Below the pieces are notes generated by a model. The model did not search any database. It was given only the letters and a program-made list of their open reading frames with translations, and had not been told where the DNA came from. From Brachycybe producta (lineage: Eukaryota > Arthropoda > Diplopoda > Playtdesmida > Andrognathidae), in contig JAUPFP010000001.1 of NCBI GenBank assembly GCA_036925085.1, positions 18,413,342-18,477,341 on the forward strand: DNA of 64,000 bases, read 5' to 3'. Below are positions 33,433 to 44,788 of this stretch, in pieces. The position numbers and the translations under genes are program-made. The stretch's first letter is position 1. Each line of letters begins with the position of its first letter.

Positions 33433-33544
33433 GAAGTAGAACGAATCCTAAATTTTCTCGAATCTTAAAAGGTTCTCGAATCTCTGAATCCTTCATATAA
33501 GAATCCTATATTATTCATTAAAAAGATACAAATGGGTGTGAGAC

Positions 33545-33800
33545 ATTTGCCCTAAAGCCATTTGCCCTAAAACCATTTTCCCTAAGGGGACATATTTACC
33601 CTAAAGGGACATTTACTCTAAAGGGACATTTTACGCTAAAGGGACATTTACCCTAAAGGCACATTTACTCTTAAACCACTTGCCCTAAAAGGACATTTGC
33701 CCTAATCAGTAGTGTAAATTCCCGTCATGAAAAGATAGAACAAAAAGTGGTTTTAGGGCAAATGTCCCTTTAGGGCAAATGATTCTAGGGCAGGTAGATT
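33545..33800. repeat. ~17-20-bp minisatellite CCCTAAAGGGACATTT
   Basis: Direct units of (T/A)CCCTAAAGGGACATT run from 33545 to about 33710, then inverted units (TTTAGGGCAAATGTCCC) lie at about 33750-33810. The block is therefore two opposed arms around a ~40-base centre. It contains CCCTAA words by chance of composition, without hexamer periodicity. Confidence 0.8.
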
Positions 33801-34200
33801 TAGGGCAAATGTCAATATTCCAATATAAATAAATGAAATAATACTAAATATTAATTTAATATTTAATAAATATTTAATAAATAATATTTGATAAATACTA
33901 AATGAATAAAAACACAGTGTGGCACTCAGGGTCGCCACAAGGTGATATTGGTGATCCAGTACCACTTAAATTTTAACAATCGCCGGTTTTATTGTTAGTG
34001 CACGCTTCTATTGGACGTCAATAATTAATAGAAAAATAATTTCGCGTGTTAAGCTTATAAAAAGGAAACATGGTGAAACCAATAGATTAATGCACGTGCT
34101 AATTTTTGTGTGATTGTTCTAAGTAGTTTTAAAGGGAGTTCTTCAAATGTTTGGGTGATGGTTTTTTAAACAAAGTTCAAAATCGATCGTTTTTTTGTCT

Positions 34201-34248
34201 CCATGTTAAGTCCAATAGGAGCAATTGCTCCTATGGGACTTAACATGG
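34201..34248. repeat. 48-bp near-perfect palindrome
   Basis: CCATGTTAAGTCC.ATAGGAG meets its reverse complement at AATT with no spacer; 23 of 24 pairs match. It directly abuts the ATT expansion at 34249. Confidence 0.95.
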
Positions 34249-34302
<54 letters not shown>

Positions 34303-34396
34303 GTTCTTGTTATTATTATTAATATTGTTATTGTTATTATCGTTATTATTATTAATGTTATTAATATTGTTCTTATTATTATTATTAATATTGTTA

Positions 34397-34480
<84 letters not shown>

Positions 34481-34490
34481 TGCATTGCAT
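34249..34490. repeat. Long (ATT)n microsatellite with interruptions
   Basis: Triplet runs of ATT interrupted by GTT, CTT and AAT variants; the Ile/Leu/Tyr/Asn homopolymer frames over it are artefacts. Confidence 0.97.
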
Positions 34491-34518
34491 TTCAGGGCTC
34501 CACAATTTCTGATAAAGT

Positions 34519-34645
34519 TTTTTTTATTTATAACTAAGTGTTTTCTGGTTTTACAGAAATTTGAGATTTGATATTGTAGTTCTCTCTGCCTGTTGTTGTG
34601 TCAAAAAAGGCAAGTATATTATTTTTTTATTATTATTGTTATTAG
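34519..34645. repeat. Direct repeat, copy 2
   Basis: Same sequence and orientation as 33115-33240 with a few changes (CAGAAATTTGAGATTTGATA for CAGTTTTGAGATTTGTTA). The sequence just before it, GCATTTCAGGG(C/T)TCCACAAT, also recurs at 35060. Confidence 0.8.
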
Positions 34646-36320
34646 ATGCTTTGTAAATTTTTGTCAGAAAAAATACATGAAAAATAAAATAAAAACGTTA
34701 TAAATTAAATTAGTTCAATTTTTTTATTTATTTGGTAATTAACTATGGTTAAATGTTTTCATTCTGCAAAAACAAAGCAAAATAAAATAAAACACAAAAA
34801 AACACATTTTTGGCTACAACTTGCCTTCTTGCCTCTAAATCTGAACAAAACACGCATGCACGATGTTTTGTGGTAACAAAATATAAGAAATCTTTTATCA
34901 CGAAAAATAGAAAAAAATATCGTGACAACACTTGTAAAATTGGACTGAAAATATGAAATAATTTAAAATATATTGTATTTTCAATGTATTTCGTATTTTC
35001 TCAAATTTTGTTTTGCATTGTGCAAAGCATCTATTATTATTATTATTAATAATAATTTATTGCATTTCAGGGTTCCACAATTTCTCAAAGTTTTTAAAAT
35101 TGATAAAAGGACACATTTAAAATTGAATTTTTTTAAAAAAAATTGCGTTTTTAAAAAATCTAAATTTCATACATCAGATCACTCTAAAATTTTATCGTCA
35201 CTATACAGATTCATTGTCAGAATATGTACATCATTTTAGGTCTGATGACATTTTGTTGTCGGTGGCTCCGTTTTTGAGTTGTTCGACTCACAAAAATTTA
35301 TGACCAAAAACTCAAAATTTGTTTCTAAAAAAATCATAAAAAATAACCCCTGGGTAAACTTTTCTGAATCAAATAAAAGATACTGCATGTTTGTATAACA
35401 TTCCGTTCTTGAGTTGTTCGACCCACAAACTCAGGAATCCGGACATACGGGCATACAGACATCCTTTTTTGCCCCTTTTCTTGCATGATCCTATATACCG
35501 CCATTGCTCTATAGAATAGAATAGAATAGCATTATCAATTTACCACCAACTATTCTAGTTTCTCAAACACCTCCTATAGAACATAATGGCCACACAGGCA
35601 TGCCACCTGCGAGGGCAAAAATAAAATAAATATTAGAACTGGAACATAAAATTGTCAATTATACCAATTATTCCAAATGACACAAAGAATCTGAAATTAA
35701 TACATTTAGTTTAAAAAAAAGTTCTACAATTCTGCCATTATGATAGATATTCAGTTTTTGTCTGCATTTGTTTACTAAATTTTTTATAACTTCATTTTGT
35801 TCTAATTTTTGTTTGCAGTCCCAGGATTCTGAAATCCGGGGATTTCATACAAATTTATTATCCTCAAATCCTGGGATCATATGCGATAAATCCCAGGAAT
35901 TCGGAATTGGAAAAATATTTATTTAATGACTTTTAGACTTGCAATTATGCTTTTTTCTAATTAAAATGGCTGGTTAGAGGCTTGATGTATTGAATACTAT
36001 CAGAAGTCAACTAGAAAGTTCAAGCCTCAAACGAGTGTTTTGAGTGAAAAAAAATTGTTGGTTGATCTATTAACAGGAAATTGTTACTTCACAATTGGCT
36101 CCTGGGCCACAGAATGAGAAATATTTACTTGACGTTTTGCATAAAAATCCGAACCCTAATCAATATCTTTATTAAGATGAGTATAGGAACGGCTGAGTTT
36201 TCATCTCTGATTATTCTAGTCTAGTCTTTCAGATGAACAAAATTAAAAGAAACTAGAAAGTGTTTTATTAACTAGAAAGGTAGCTCAAGCCTTGGCTCAA
36301 TCACGTAAGTTTATTTTTAC
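34646..36320. other. AT-rich interior of the 5.8-kb element, no genes seen
   Basis: Stops in all frames. Small features are a GAATA run at 35513-35530 and imperfect ATCC(C/T)GGGA inverted words around 35815-35905. A block at about 36325-36430 recurs in GMPPB intron 1 at about 39345-39425 (TCTTTCAAAATAAA.TTTTTATA, AAATATC(A/G)TCTGCTT). Confidence 0.5.
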
Positions 36321-36514
36321 GTTTAACGTCTTTCAAAATAAACTTTTTATACTTTATAGATCAAAGTTTAAAAAAAATATCGTCTGCTTAAAAGTTTGGT
36401 CATTTTCAAACTGACAACATAAAATGTTTATTTTGAAATATATATCAACATGAAAATACTCCTTAAGTGATTGAGATACCCTTCTAGTTTCTAAAACACA
36501 GGGAAAAATAAAGC

Positions 36515-37500
36515 AGAAACAGTGGTGGGCACACAAGCTCTTCTCAGCTGAGAACACGTTCGGTTTAAGCCTTTTGGACACTCTGAAATTGGAAGATGGG
36601 GCAAGATTTCTAAATTTAATTTATTTTAGTTACCATTGTAGTCAGAAGACCATAACTTCCCACAAACACAATTTATATAGAAGGCCCTCAATTAGTTTAA
36701 CAATATTTTCAGTGGTCCACATCTTTTATTAGACTTAAAAAATGATGTGGACCACGTCCTTATTAATTAAAAGCAAACTGAGCCCTTTTGAGTCTTTATT
36801 CATGTTTCAAAATACGTCCACACTACGAAATGTTCCACAACAATGTTGAAATGTTTCCCATTTCGATGGAACTCAAAAAACATGAATCTGAGCAGCCGCG
36901 ATTCAGCCCCGCAACATTTCAACATTGTTGCGGGACTCTTTGCAACAGACGAGATTCAGCCCCGCAACAATGTATCGCAACATAGTATCCCGGTGTGTAC
37001 TACCCTTTTTTGAAACATGAACAAAGACTCAAAGAGCTCAGTTTGCTTTTAATTAATAACGACGTGGTCCACATCGTTTTTTTAAGTTAGTAAAAGTTGT
37101 GGACCACTGAAAATATTGTTAAACTAATTAAGGACCTTCTGTAGAAATTGTGTTTGTGGGAAGTTATGGTCTTCTGACTATAATGATGATTTAAAAAAAT
37201 GAAATCTAGAAATCCTGCCCGATCTTCCAATTTCAGGGTGTCCAAAAGGCTTAAACGGAATGTGCTCTCAGCTGAGAAGAGCTTGTGTGCCCACCACCGT
37301 TTTTGCTTTATTTGCCCCTCTTTATGAATCACCGTGTAGGTCCATATTGCAAGGGCCACTTCTGCTGGTATTATTTAAATTGTGAAAGCCAGAAGAATGA
37401 AGAGAAACTGTGTGGGTGTGGACACGGAACAATGTTGCGGGTCTGAACCCCACAACATTGTATTGAAACAAAGAATCCGGTGTGTATTAGGCTTAAAGGA
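36515..37500. mobile_element. Fold-back element with ~300-bp arms
   Basis: 36515-36815 is the reverse complement of 37015-37320. Paired landmarks are CAAGCTCTTCTCAGCTGAGA with TCTCAGCTGAGAAGAGCTTG, TTTAAGCCTTTTGGACAC with GTGTCCAAAAGGCTTAAA, and AGTGGTCCACATC with its complement. The ~200-base centre holds repeated AACATTGTTGCGGG and GATTCAGCCCCGCAAC words. A right tail (to ~37500) repeats GAACAATGTTGCGGGTCTGA and AATCCGGTGTGTA. A single-arm relative lies at 16270-16863. No coding capacity. Confidence 0.88.
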
Positions 37501-37668
37501 ATATCTATAAAAAGTAGGGCCTGCCGAAAGATGGTGCAAAAAATGACGTCATTAGGGGGGAACAAAAAAAAAACGAGCCCATTTACATATAGACTTCAGT
37601 TTATAAGGGGCGAAGTGTTTCGTCCTTTTACCTTATGTAAGGTGATAGGCTAAGCTATTATGTAGTAT

Positions 37669-38275
37669 CCTTGCATAAACGACATTATAAAGAGCGTTAT
37701 AACCTAAATTCATTTAAATATTGTTTTTATATATAGGCGCGCCCTCTTTTATGAAAAGCAGTCAAACTAGGCGGACATCTTGTGTCGTCATTCTGGGCAG
37801 CGTCTTTCAAGTACGAAAACCCCACCCCATTTCTCTCGACCAATAAGGTATTGTGCACGATTACTTCTTTCTCACTGGTGCTCCAAATGGGACATTTTAT
37901 TGTGTGTGCGCGCACAATATTATTGAGCGTGTGTGCACAATAATATTGAACGTGCGCGCAATATTATTGTGTGTGTGCACAATATTATTGCGTGTGTGCA
38001 CAATATTATTTTGTGTGGGTGCACAATATTATTGAGTGTGGGTGCACAATAATATTGAACGTGCGCGCAATATTATTGTGTGTGTGCACAATATTATTGA
38101 GCGTGTTCGCACAACATTATTGAGTGTGTGTGCACAATATTATTGTGTGTGTGCGCGCAATATTATTGTGCGTGTGCGCGCAATATTATTGTGCGTGTGC
38201 ACAATATTATTGAGCGCGCACGCAATATTATTGAACGTAAATTATTGTGCGAAATGTCCCAAACGGGCTTCCATA
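37669..38275. repeat. Right terminal inverted repeat of the 5.8-kb element
   Basis: Reverse complement of 32457-33042, including the short CAATATTATTG repeats (37905-38245) and the CCCAAACGGGCTTCCATA tip. The number and order of short repeats differ slightly between arms, so the arms are not freshly copied. Confidence 0.92.
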
Positions 38276-38545
38276 ACTATCGGCGTCTGGAATTGAACAT
38301 ATCGAACAATTATATCGATTTATCGATATATTGAATGTGGTAATCGATAAATATCGAATTTGGTATCATTTCATTCCTATGGCAGTTTTTGAAACAAAAC
38401 CAACCAAAACAAATTTGAATTCGGCGGCCGCCAGTCATACACCGGCGGCGAGTGGCGGCGGGTTTTTAAAAAAAGTTCAAGCGGCAAGCGGCGGCGTTTT
38501 TTGCTTCAAAAACACCGGTGGCGCACAGGTCTAATCTTCCCCCCT
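38276..38545. other. Flank with CGAT-rich and GCGGC-rich tracts
   Basis: A run of ATATCGAT-like words (38296-38360) is followed by GC-rich CGGCGGC tracts (38422-38515). The left flank of the 5.8-kb element (32435-32450) carries the same GCGGCGGCGGC motif. This hints that the element split one GCGGC-containing sequence. Confidence 0.45.
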
Positions 38546-38781
38546 CCTGAACATCTCATCGGCAGTTTCGATTGGTACTCAATAGATGGCGCTGCTATCA
38601 CTGCAATCACTTTCCTTTATAAAACGATAAGATGGTAATGCGCATGCACTCTGCTAATTCTAATGGGCAAACGCTAGTCGAAATGTCAGGCCTGGTATAT
38701 TAGGTGGCTATGTATTTCCGCTTTGTGCAGTTTTCTGTTTCCGCTCTGTTGGCATTTTTCTGACTCTTTACCGGCTTTAGC

Positions 38782-39037
38782 GTAAGTTTCTTATAATAAC
38801 TGTCATTTTGACAGTTATTTTGTCATTTTTCAGTGATTCTTATGCGGTGAAGTAATCATTTGAATTAATTTTACGTTATTGATGGATTTTATTGAGATAA
38901 ATTCATAATTTCACTAATTCTTCTTTGAAACGTCATCAGAAAAAATAAAACTAATAATAAGGAGGATCTATTAATTATTTTACATTAGTTTGTTAACGTT
39001 TTTTTCATAATGTTTTTTTTATATTTATTTGATTCAG
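38782..39037 (+). other. Predicted 5'-UTR intron of GMPPB
   Basis: A strong donor (TTTAGC|GTAAGTTTC at 38781/38782) and an acceptor (TTTGATTCAG ending at 39037) would join a 5' leader to the start-codon exon, whose ATG is 38 bases further on. Positions follow splice consensus only, without transcript support. Confidence 0.55.
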
Positions 39038-39075
39038 TTCGTTTCGCCAGAAAGAAGAGAAACGGAGAAACAAAA

Positions 39076-41871
39076 ATGAAGGCTTTAATTCTTGTGGGCG
39101 GCTACGGGACGAGATTACGACCTTTGACACTGAGCAGACCAAAGCCTTTGGTCGAGTTTTGCAACAAACCCATGTTAATGCATCAGATTGAAGCCTTAGT
39201 CAATGTAAGAACTATAGAAACTTCTGAGAGATTTTCTGACAAATTAGGTTTGAATTCTTAATGGTTCCTGTAGTAATCACGTGAATTGTTAAAACTTGTG
39301 CTAAAACTTATGTTGAAACGGGTACGTCAGTCACTATGCCGTGATCGATATCTTTCAAAATAAATTTTTTATATATTGAAAAATATCATCTGCTTCAAGA
39401 ATTAGGTCATTTTACAAAACTTTTATAAAAGAAAAAAAACGGGAGCAGTTTAGCAGTGAAAAATAGTTCATGTTCCGAGAAAACACACGCCGCTGTCTGG
39501 GCTCTGCTCTAAAGTTCTGGTTTCAACTACTACTCAGATGAGACGAAATATGATTAAAATGGCAAAATTACAAAATGGTATCTGAATAACTCAAAAGAGA
39601 AATACGTTTTTAGAAATAACTTATCAGTTTCAATAACTATTCATATATATTTGTTTGTCTATTGTATTTTGATTCGCTTTAAATGTAAATTCTGCAAAAT
39701 GGACACACATTTCCATTTTCAGGCAGGTGTCAACCATGTTATTTTAGCTGTCAGTTATCGAGCAGAACAAATGGAACATGAATTGAAAGAAGAAGCCGAA
39801 AAGGTAAAAAATTTTTTTTTTTTGTTAAGTTCGAAAACTTCTGATCGGGGGCCGTAGCAATAAAGGGGTTCTACCGATTCTCCAGAGGAGAACCTTTTTC
39901 GTCATAAAAATGTACAATGAAAAATGTATAGTGTCATAAACATTTTAGAATTTACAAATTAATTGTAAAATGTTATTAAAAATGCAAAGACGGTCGAAAA
40001 AGGAAGCAGAAAAAGGATTTTTTGCTTGTTTCTGCCAAATGCTTTGAACGAGAGCCTTTACATACTCCTTGTTACGGCCCCACCTTCCGATTTGTACTGA
40101 CAAAGGCGTTCTTTTTTCTTGACTTATTTTAGTTGGGAATTTTAATCACGTTTTCGCACGAGACGGTACCTTTAGGAACGGCCGGACCGTTGGCACTTGC
40201 TCGCGAAACGCTCGAAACCGATTCGGAGCCGTTTTTTGTATTAAACAGCGACATCATCTGTGACTTTCCATTTAAAGAGATGGTAACGTTTCATAAATCG
40301 CACGGTGGTGAAGGAACACTGGTAGTCACAAAAGTAGAAGAACCTTCAAAGTACGGAGTCGTCGTTTACGATGGTAACGGGAGGATAGAACAGTTTGTCG
40401 AGAAGCCGACGGAGTTTGTATCAAACAAGATCAATGCCGGAATGTACATGTTCAGTCCTTCCATTCTAGATAGGATAGAGGTTTGTTCAAAGATGGATCA
40501 TGTTAACGTTAAAAGAATCATTGGTCGATTGGCAGCACTGATACGATTTTCACACTTTGTGTTGCACAAAAAGTAAACCTAGACAACGCGCGGCAGCTGC
40601 TGTCTTGTGTCGCGCGACACGGAATGCGTGCATAAAGGCGGGCTTTAAGCTTAACTTTATTTTAAGGAACGTTTTTGAATACGGTGGTTAGTGTCTATAA
40701 AGTAAAGTGTCTAACGTAAAAATATAATTGCAACTATTGAAAATGAAAATGTTCCAAACTCATAGAAATTTATAGTTACATTCGGAGTTTATGAATTATA
40801 AAATGTTTTTGTTCTTACTTCTTTGTTTTAGTTGCAACCGACATCCATCGAAAAGGAAGTGTTTCCAAATATGTCGCAAGACAATCAGTTGTTTGCAATG
40901 GAATTACATGGATTCTGGATGGACGTTGGTCAACCAAAGGATTTTCTGACTGGAATGTGTTTATATTTGTCGTCGTTAAGACAGAAAAATCCATCTCTCT
41001 TACATCAAGCGGAAGGAATTGTTGGAAACGTCCTCGTGGTGAATTGTTTCTATATAAATTGCAAACAACTCTTTGCGATTAGATTTTAATTTTGTAAGTT
41101 GATTTTTTTTGTTTCTCTCTCTTTCTAAAGGATTCTTCAGCAAAGATCGGTGAAAACTGTCGCATCGGACCTAACGTTAGTATCGGTCCCGACGTTGTCA
41201 TCGAGGACGGAGTTTGTATTAAACGATGCACCATACTCAGAGGGGCCAAAATCTGTTCTCATTCGTGGCTTGAGTCTTGTATTATTGGTTGGAACTGCAC
41301 TGTTGGAAAATGGGTGGGTGGGAACATGAATGAATTGATTAACAGAGGATTTTCTCCCTTTCGTCAGGCTGTGTTTCCACTTGCTAAAAATTATTAAACA
41401 GAAAATGTACGTAAAAACTGCAGAAAAATGACAGTTTACTATGGTTAAATTAGCAAATGCAATAATTAGCTAAAAGGATGAATTATTAAAAAAATTCTAA
41501 ACTAATACCTCGCCAAAATGGAAGCGAAATCTTACAATGGCGAACAGATAATTATTGACCCTCGCGATGTGAAAACAAATCTAATTAGTTGAAATCATTC
41601 GACCCTACTTTGAATCTACTTTTCGGGCGATTTTGCACTTTAGTTTAAAAACGTCTTTTTGTCAATTGGAAACAAGAGCCGTACGCCTTTATAATTAAGC
41701 TGTTTTTGAGTTAAAGGAACTTCTTTGTTTTATTGTTAGGTGAGAATGGAAAATGTGACCGTTTTAGGTGAAGATGTGATTGTCAAAGATGAACTTTATG
41801 TAAACGGTGGAAAGGTTTTGCCTCACAAAGCAATAGCAAGTTCAGTTCCAGATCCACAGATTATTATGTGA
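39076..41871 (+). CDS. GMPPB: GDP-mannose pyrophosphorylase beta (mannose-1-phosphate guanylyltransferase), 6 coding exons
   Basis: The enzyme makes GDP-mannose from mannose-1-phosphate and GTP in the cytosol, supplying N-glycan, GPI-anchor and O-mannose synthesis. Coding exons are 39076-39204, 39723-39803, 40133-40480, 40832-41038, 41131-41313 and 41740-41871. All introns are GT-AG and all exons are multiples of three, so every intron is phase 0. They join to 359 residues, matching the usual ~360. The N-terminal nucleotidyltransferase domain has [37 protein letters not shown] at the metal site, [15 protein letters not shown] and NAGMY. Next come [12 protein letters not shown] and [13 protein letters not shown]. 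The C-terminus has hexapeptide repeats of a left-handed beta helix ([20 protein letters not shown]) and ends VPDPQIIM. The start is set by the conserved MKALILVGG. No defect was seen; it is the one clearly functional host gene here. Confidence 0.97.
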
Positions 41872-41967
41872 AGTTGAGTGCAAACGTGTGGACTGACGAC
41901 TATTATTCATGATTTTAAGGAGCGAACTTCTTTGATTTACTCGATCAAAGATGGTCATCGTCATTTT

Positions 41968-41973
41968 AATAAA
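41968..41973 (+). promoter_or_regulatory. Candidate GMPPB polyadenylation signal
   Basis: AATAAA 97 bases after the stop codon; another AATAAA lies at about 42271. Which one is used cannot be told from the sequence. Confidence 0.4.
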
Positions 41974-42284
41974 AGAGACGAGAATTATCAGAATGTGGCA
42001 GTTTTGGGGGTTAATAATCAAGAGTATATAATTGGGTTTAATTATGATTCAGGATTAACCGATTTGAATAAAATTGTACCATCTTTGAAAATTATGATTA
42101 TAAAAAGATATTTTTGGCGCACGTTTTCGTTTTTTGATCATTTTTTTGGGTCAGGATAAAAAGATGAACGGGATGAACATTGGGGTAACTCTAAAACCCG
42201 ACACAGAATGCATATAGAAGTAGATGAACACTTATGGATGACCACATTGTAAAGGGATGAAGAGAGAGAGAAATAAATGGATGA

Positions 42285-43110
42285 ACAAATTTTAAAGGGA
42301 TGAACATGGTTTGAAAGGGGATGAACATAGTTTTAGGGGGATGAACATGGGTTTAGGGTGATGAACATGGTTTTAGGGGGATGAACATGGGTGTTAGGGG
42401 GATGAACATGGGTTTAGGGGATGAACATGGGTTTAGGGGATGAACATGGTTTTTCGGGGATGAACATGGTTTTTCGGGGATGAACATGGTTTTGGGGGGA
42501 TGAACATGGTTTTGGGGGGATGAACATGGTTTTGGGGGATGAACATGGGTTTAATGGGATGAACATGGGTTTAGGGGGATGAATATGGGTTTAGGGGATG
42601 AACATACTTTCAGGGGGATGAACATACTTTTCAGGGGGATGAACGTACTTTTCAGGGGGATGAACATGGTTTTAGGGGGGATGAATATGGTTTTAGGGGG
42701 GATGAACATGGTTTTAGGGGGGATGAACATGGTTTTAGGGGGGGACGAACATGGTTTTAGGGGGGGACGAACATGGTTTTAGGGGGACGAACATGGGTTT
42801 AGGGGGACGAACATGGGTTTAGGGGGACGAACATGGGTTTAGGGGGACGAACATGGGTTTAGGGGGATGAACATGGTTTTAGGGCGGGTGAACATGGGTT
42901 TTAGGGGGACCAACATGGGTTTTAGGGGGACGAACATGGGTTTAGGGGGACGAACATGGGTTTAGGGGGACGAACATGGGTTTAGGGGGACGAACATGGG
43001 TTTAGGGGGATGAACCATTGAACATGGGTTTAGGGGGCTGAACATGGGTTTAGGGGATGAACTTGGTTTTAGTGGAATGAACATAGTTTTAGAGGGGTGA
43101 ACAGGTTTCA
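42285..43110. repeat. ~20-bp minisatellite GATGAACATGGGTTTAGGGG
   Basis: About 40 units of GGGGATGAACATGGTTTTAG-like sequence run from 42285 to about 43110. G-run length, GATGAA/GACGAA and GGTTTT/GGGTTTA variants cluster in blocks, as expected from local unit conversion. The G runs (up to seven) could form G-quadruplexes. It begins ~420 bases after the GMPPB stop. Confidence 0.95.
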
Positions 43111-43345
43111 AGAGCCTAGATAGTGTTTAATTAAAAATTTCTCGAAATGTAGGCACTGCAATCTTTTCAGTTGCTCTGGTATTAAGTCACAAGAAATAAA
43201 AGAAATTGTACATGCTAAGTTTATAAAAAAACAAGTAGGACAAAGCTGTTACATTAATTCATGTGCTACTTTTATTACTATAAATTTTTTTGGTGAGTTC
43301 TTTAAACTTTTGTGGGAGGGTTTTTGGGTTTTTATAATTTAATAT

Positions 43346-43912
43346 TGTGACGAAACGGGGTTTTCTATTTTATGTGCTCAGAAGAGTCACAAAGAAGAGC
43401 GCAGATTGCATCGGTTTAATCCGTTGATTTCGAAAAATAATAAAGGTGCTGGACACTAAATGATGAATAAATTAAATGATTTATTCAACAAACGAATGAT
43501 TTACAATTCATTCATGTCTCCAGAAGGATGGATGGCAAAGGATATGAACGATTACAGTTTCAATAAACGATGAAATACACTTTGAATATAAAAGAAGCGA
43601 TCCTCTCGGATAGAAAGCAGAAGACCCCTTTAGCTGTCTGCTATAAAGAAGTACAAGAGAAGAACCAGAACGGCGGGTTTTTATATGCATGCTTGGCTCT
43701 GCCCCCTTTTACCAGGGATGCAGCCAAGCATGCAATTCTTCTTGCAGCTTCCATCTCCCAGGTCTGCAGTTGCAACATCTTTGCAGACACACGGACGTGA
43801 AAGAAAACGAAAAGAGAAAGAGATCAACAAAGTTGTTGATCTCAACGAGACAGATTGATGCTGTTAGATAAACCCCCGGTATTTTCAGATTTGAAAATAC
43901 CGCCTCGTCACA
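43346..43912 (-). mobile_element. 3' LTR of a minus-strand Ty3/gypsy element
   Basis: Read on the minus strand it starts TGTGACGAGGCGG and ends CCCCGTTTCGTCACA (TG...CA, 567 bp). A polypurine tract (GTTGGGGGGAA, plus-strand 43913-43923) sits immediately upstream, which fixes it as the 3' LTR. A hairpin, GGTATTTTCA-loop-TGAAAATACC, lies 10 bases inside at about 43879-43901. The matching 5' LTR is not in the window near gag. Confidence 0.88.
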
Positions 43913-43925
43913 TTCCCCCCAACTA
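43913..43925 (-). promoter_or_regulatory. Polypurine tract
   Basis: TTAGTTGGGGGGAA on the minus strand abuts the LTR. In LTR elements this RNA tract primes plus-strand DNA synthesis. Confidence 0.8.
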
Positions 43926-44530
43926 AAATGAAGCTCGTCCTCGAGCTTTGTTTTAAAACGGAAATACAAGAATATGTAAGGGAGACAGGCTCCATGAGTA
44001 AAAAAACGAAAACAATAATAACTCTTCGAGTTTTGAGCAAAGTAATGCATGAGGTAAGTATCCTAATCCATCCTCTGGAGACACAAAATAATATAACCAG
44101 CTCCAACCCAATCCAGTCAAAGCCAACCTTTACATTTTTTTTAAATGTATTTCTCATGAATAAAATATATTATTTTTTTAAAGATTATTTTTGACTAGTT
44201 GTGTTTTTTTTATATATATATATATACATAGCTAGCCAAATTTCCGAGAACGGCTTAGAACATTTTTTTTCAAAATAAAAACAAATGAACAATGCTCACA
44301 ACGGAACGAACAACAAAATAACTTATTTGCTAATCAAGCACACGTGCATATATATATATTCGAATGAGTAACTACAGATTCTTTTAATTTTTGAAGTAAA
44401 AATTTAAGACAGCCAACTGGCAACTTGCAAAATTTTTTTTTCCCCTAAGAGGAAACGACAAAAGAAACAATCGGAAAAAATTTCTTCAACCACCTATTTT
44501 TTATAATAGGTTCTTCACTCTCTCTTTCAA

Positions 44531-44788
<258 letters not shown>

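Larger units (their letters stand above)
32457..38275. mobile_element. 5.8-kb non-autonomous element with ~600-bp inverted repeats
   Basis: Both ends begin TATGGAAGCCCGTTTGGGAC reading inwards, and the arms pair over ~590 bases. The flanks are ACTACCC on the left and ACTATCG on the right, a possible 7-base target duplication with two mismatches. The interior holds microsatellites, a direct repeat pair, a minisatellite and a fold-back element. No transposase frame is present, so mobility would need a partner in trans. Confidence 0.75.

Noticed and set aside
33545-33800. Interstitial telomere, because of repeated CCCTAA
   Set aside because: The period is 17-20 bases with extra sequence between CCCTAA words; no hexamer tract is present.
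34206-34537. Poly-Ile, poly-Leu, poly-Asn and poly-Tyr frames
   Set aside because: Products of the ATT microsatellite.
41878-42159. 93-residue ORF just after GMPPB
   Set aside because: It lies in the expected 3' UTR, begins at a non-ATG codon, spans the likely polyadenylation signal and matches no family I know. Residue use is protein-like, so it is not excluded.
42285-43110. CRISPR-like appearance of the 20-bp repeats
   Set aside because: There are no unique spacers between units; it is a continuous eukaryotic minisatellite. The same holds for 20756-20882 and 18313-18620.
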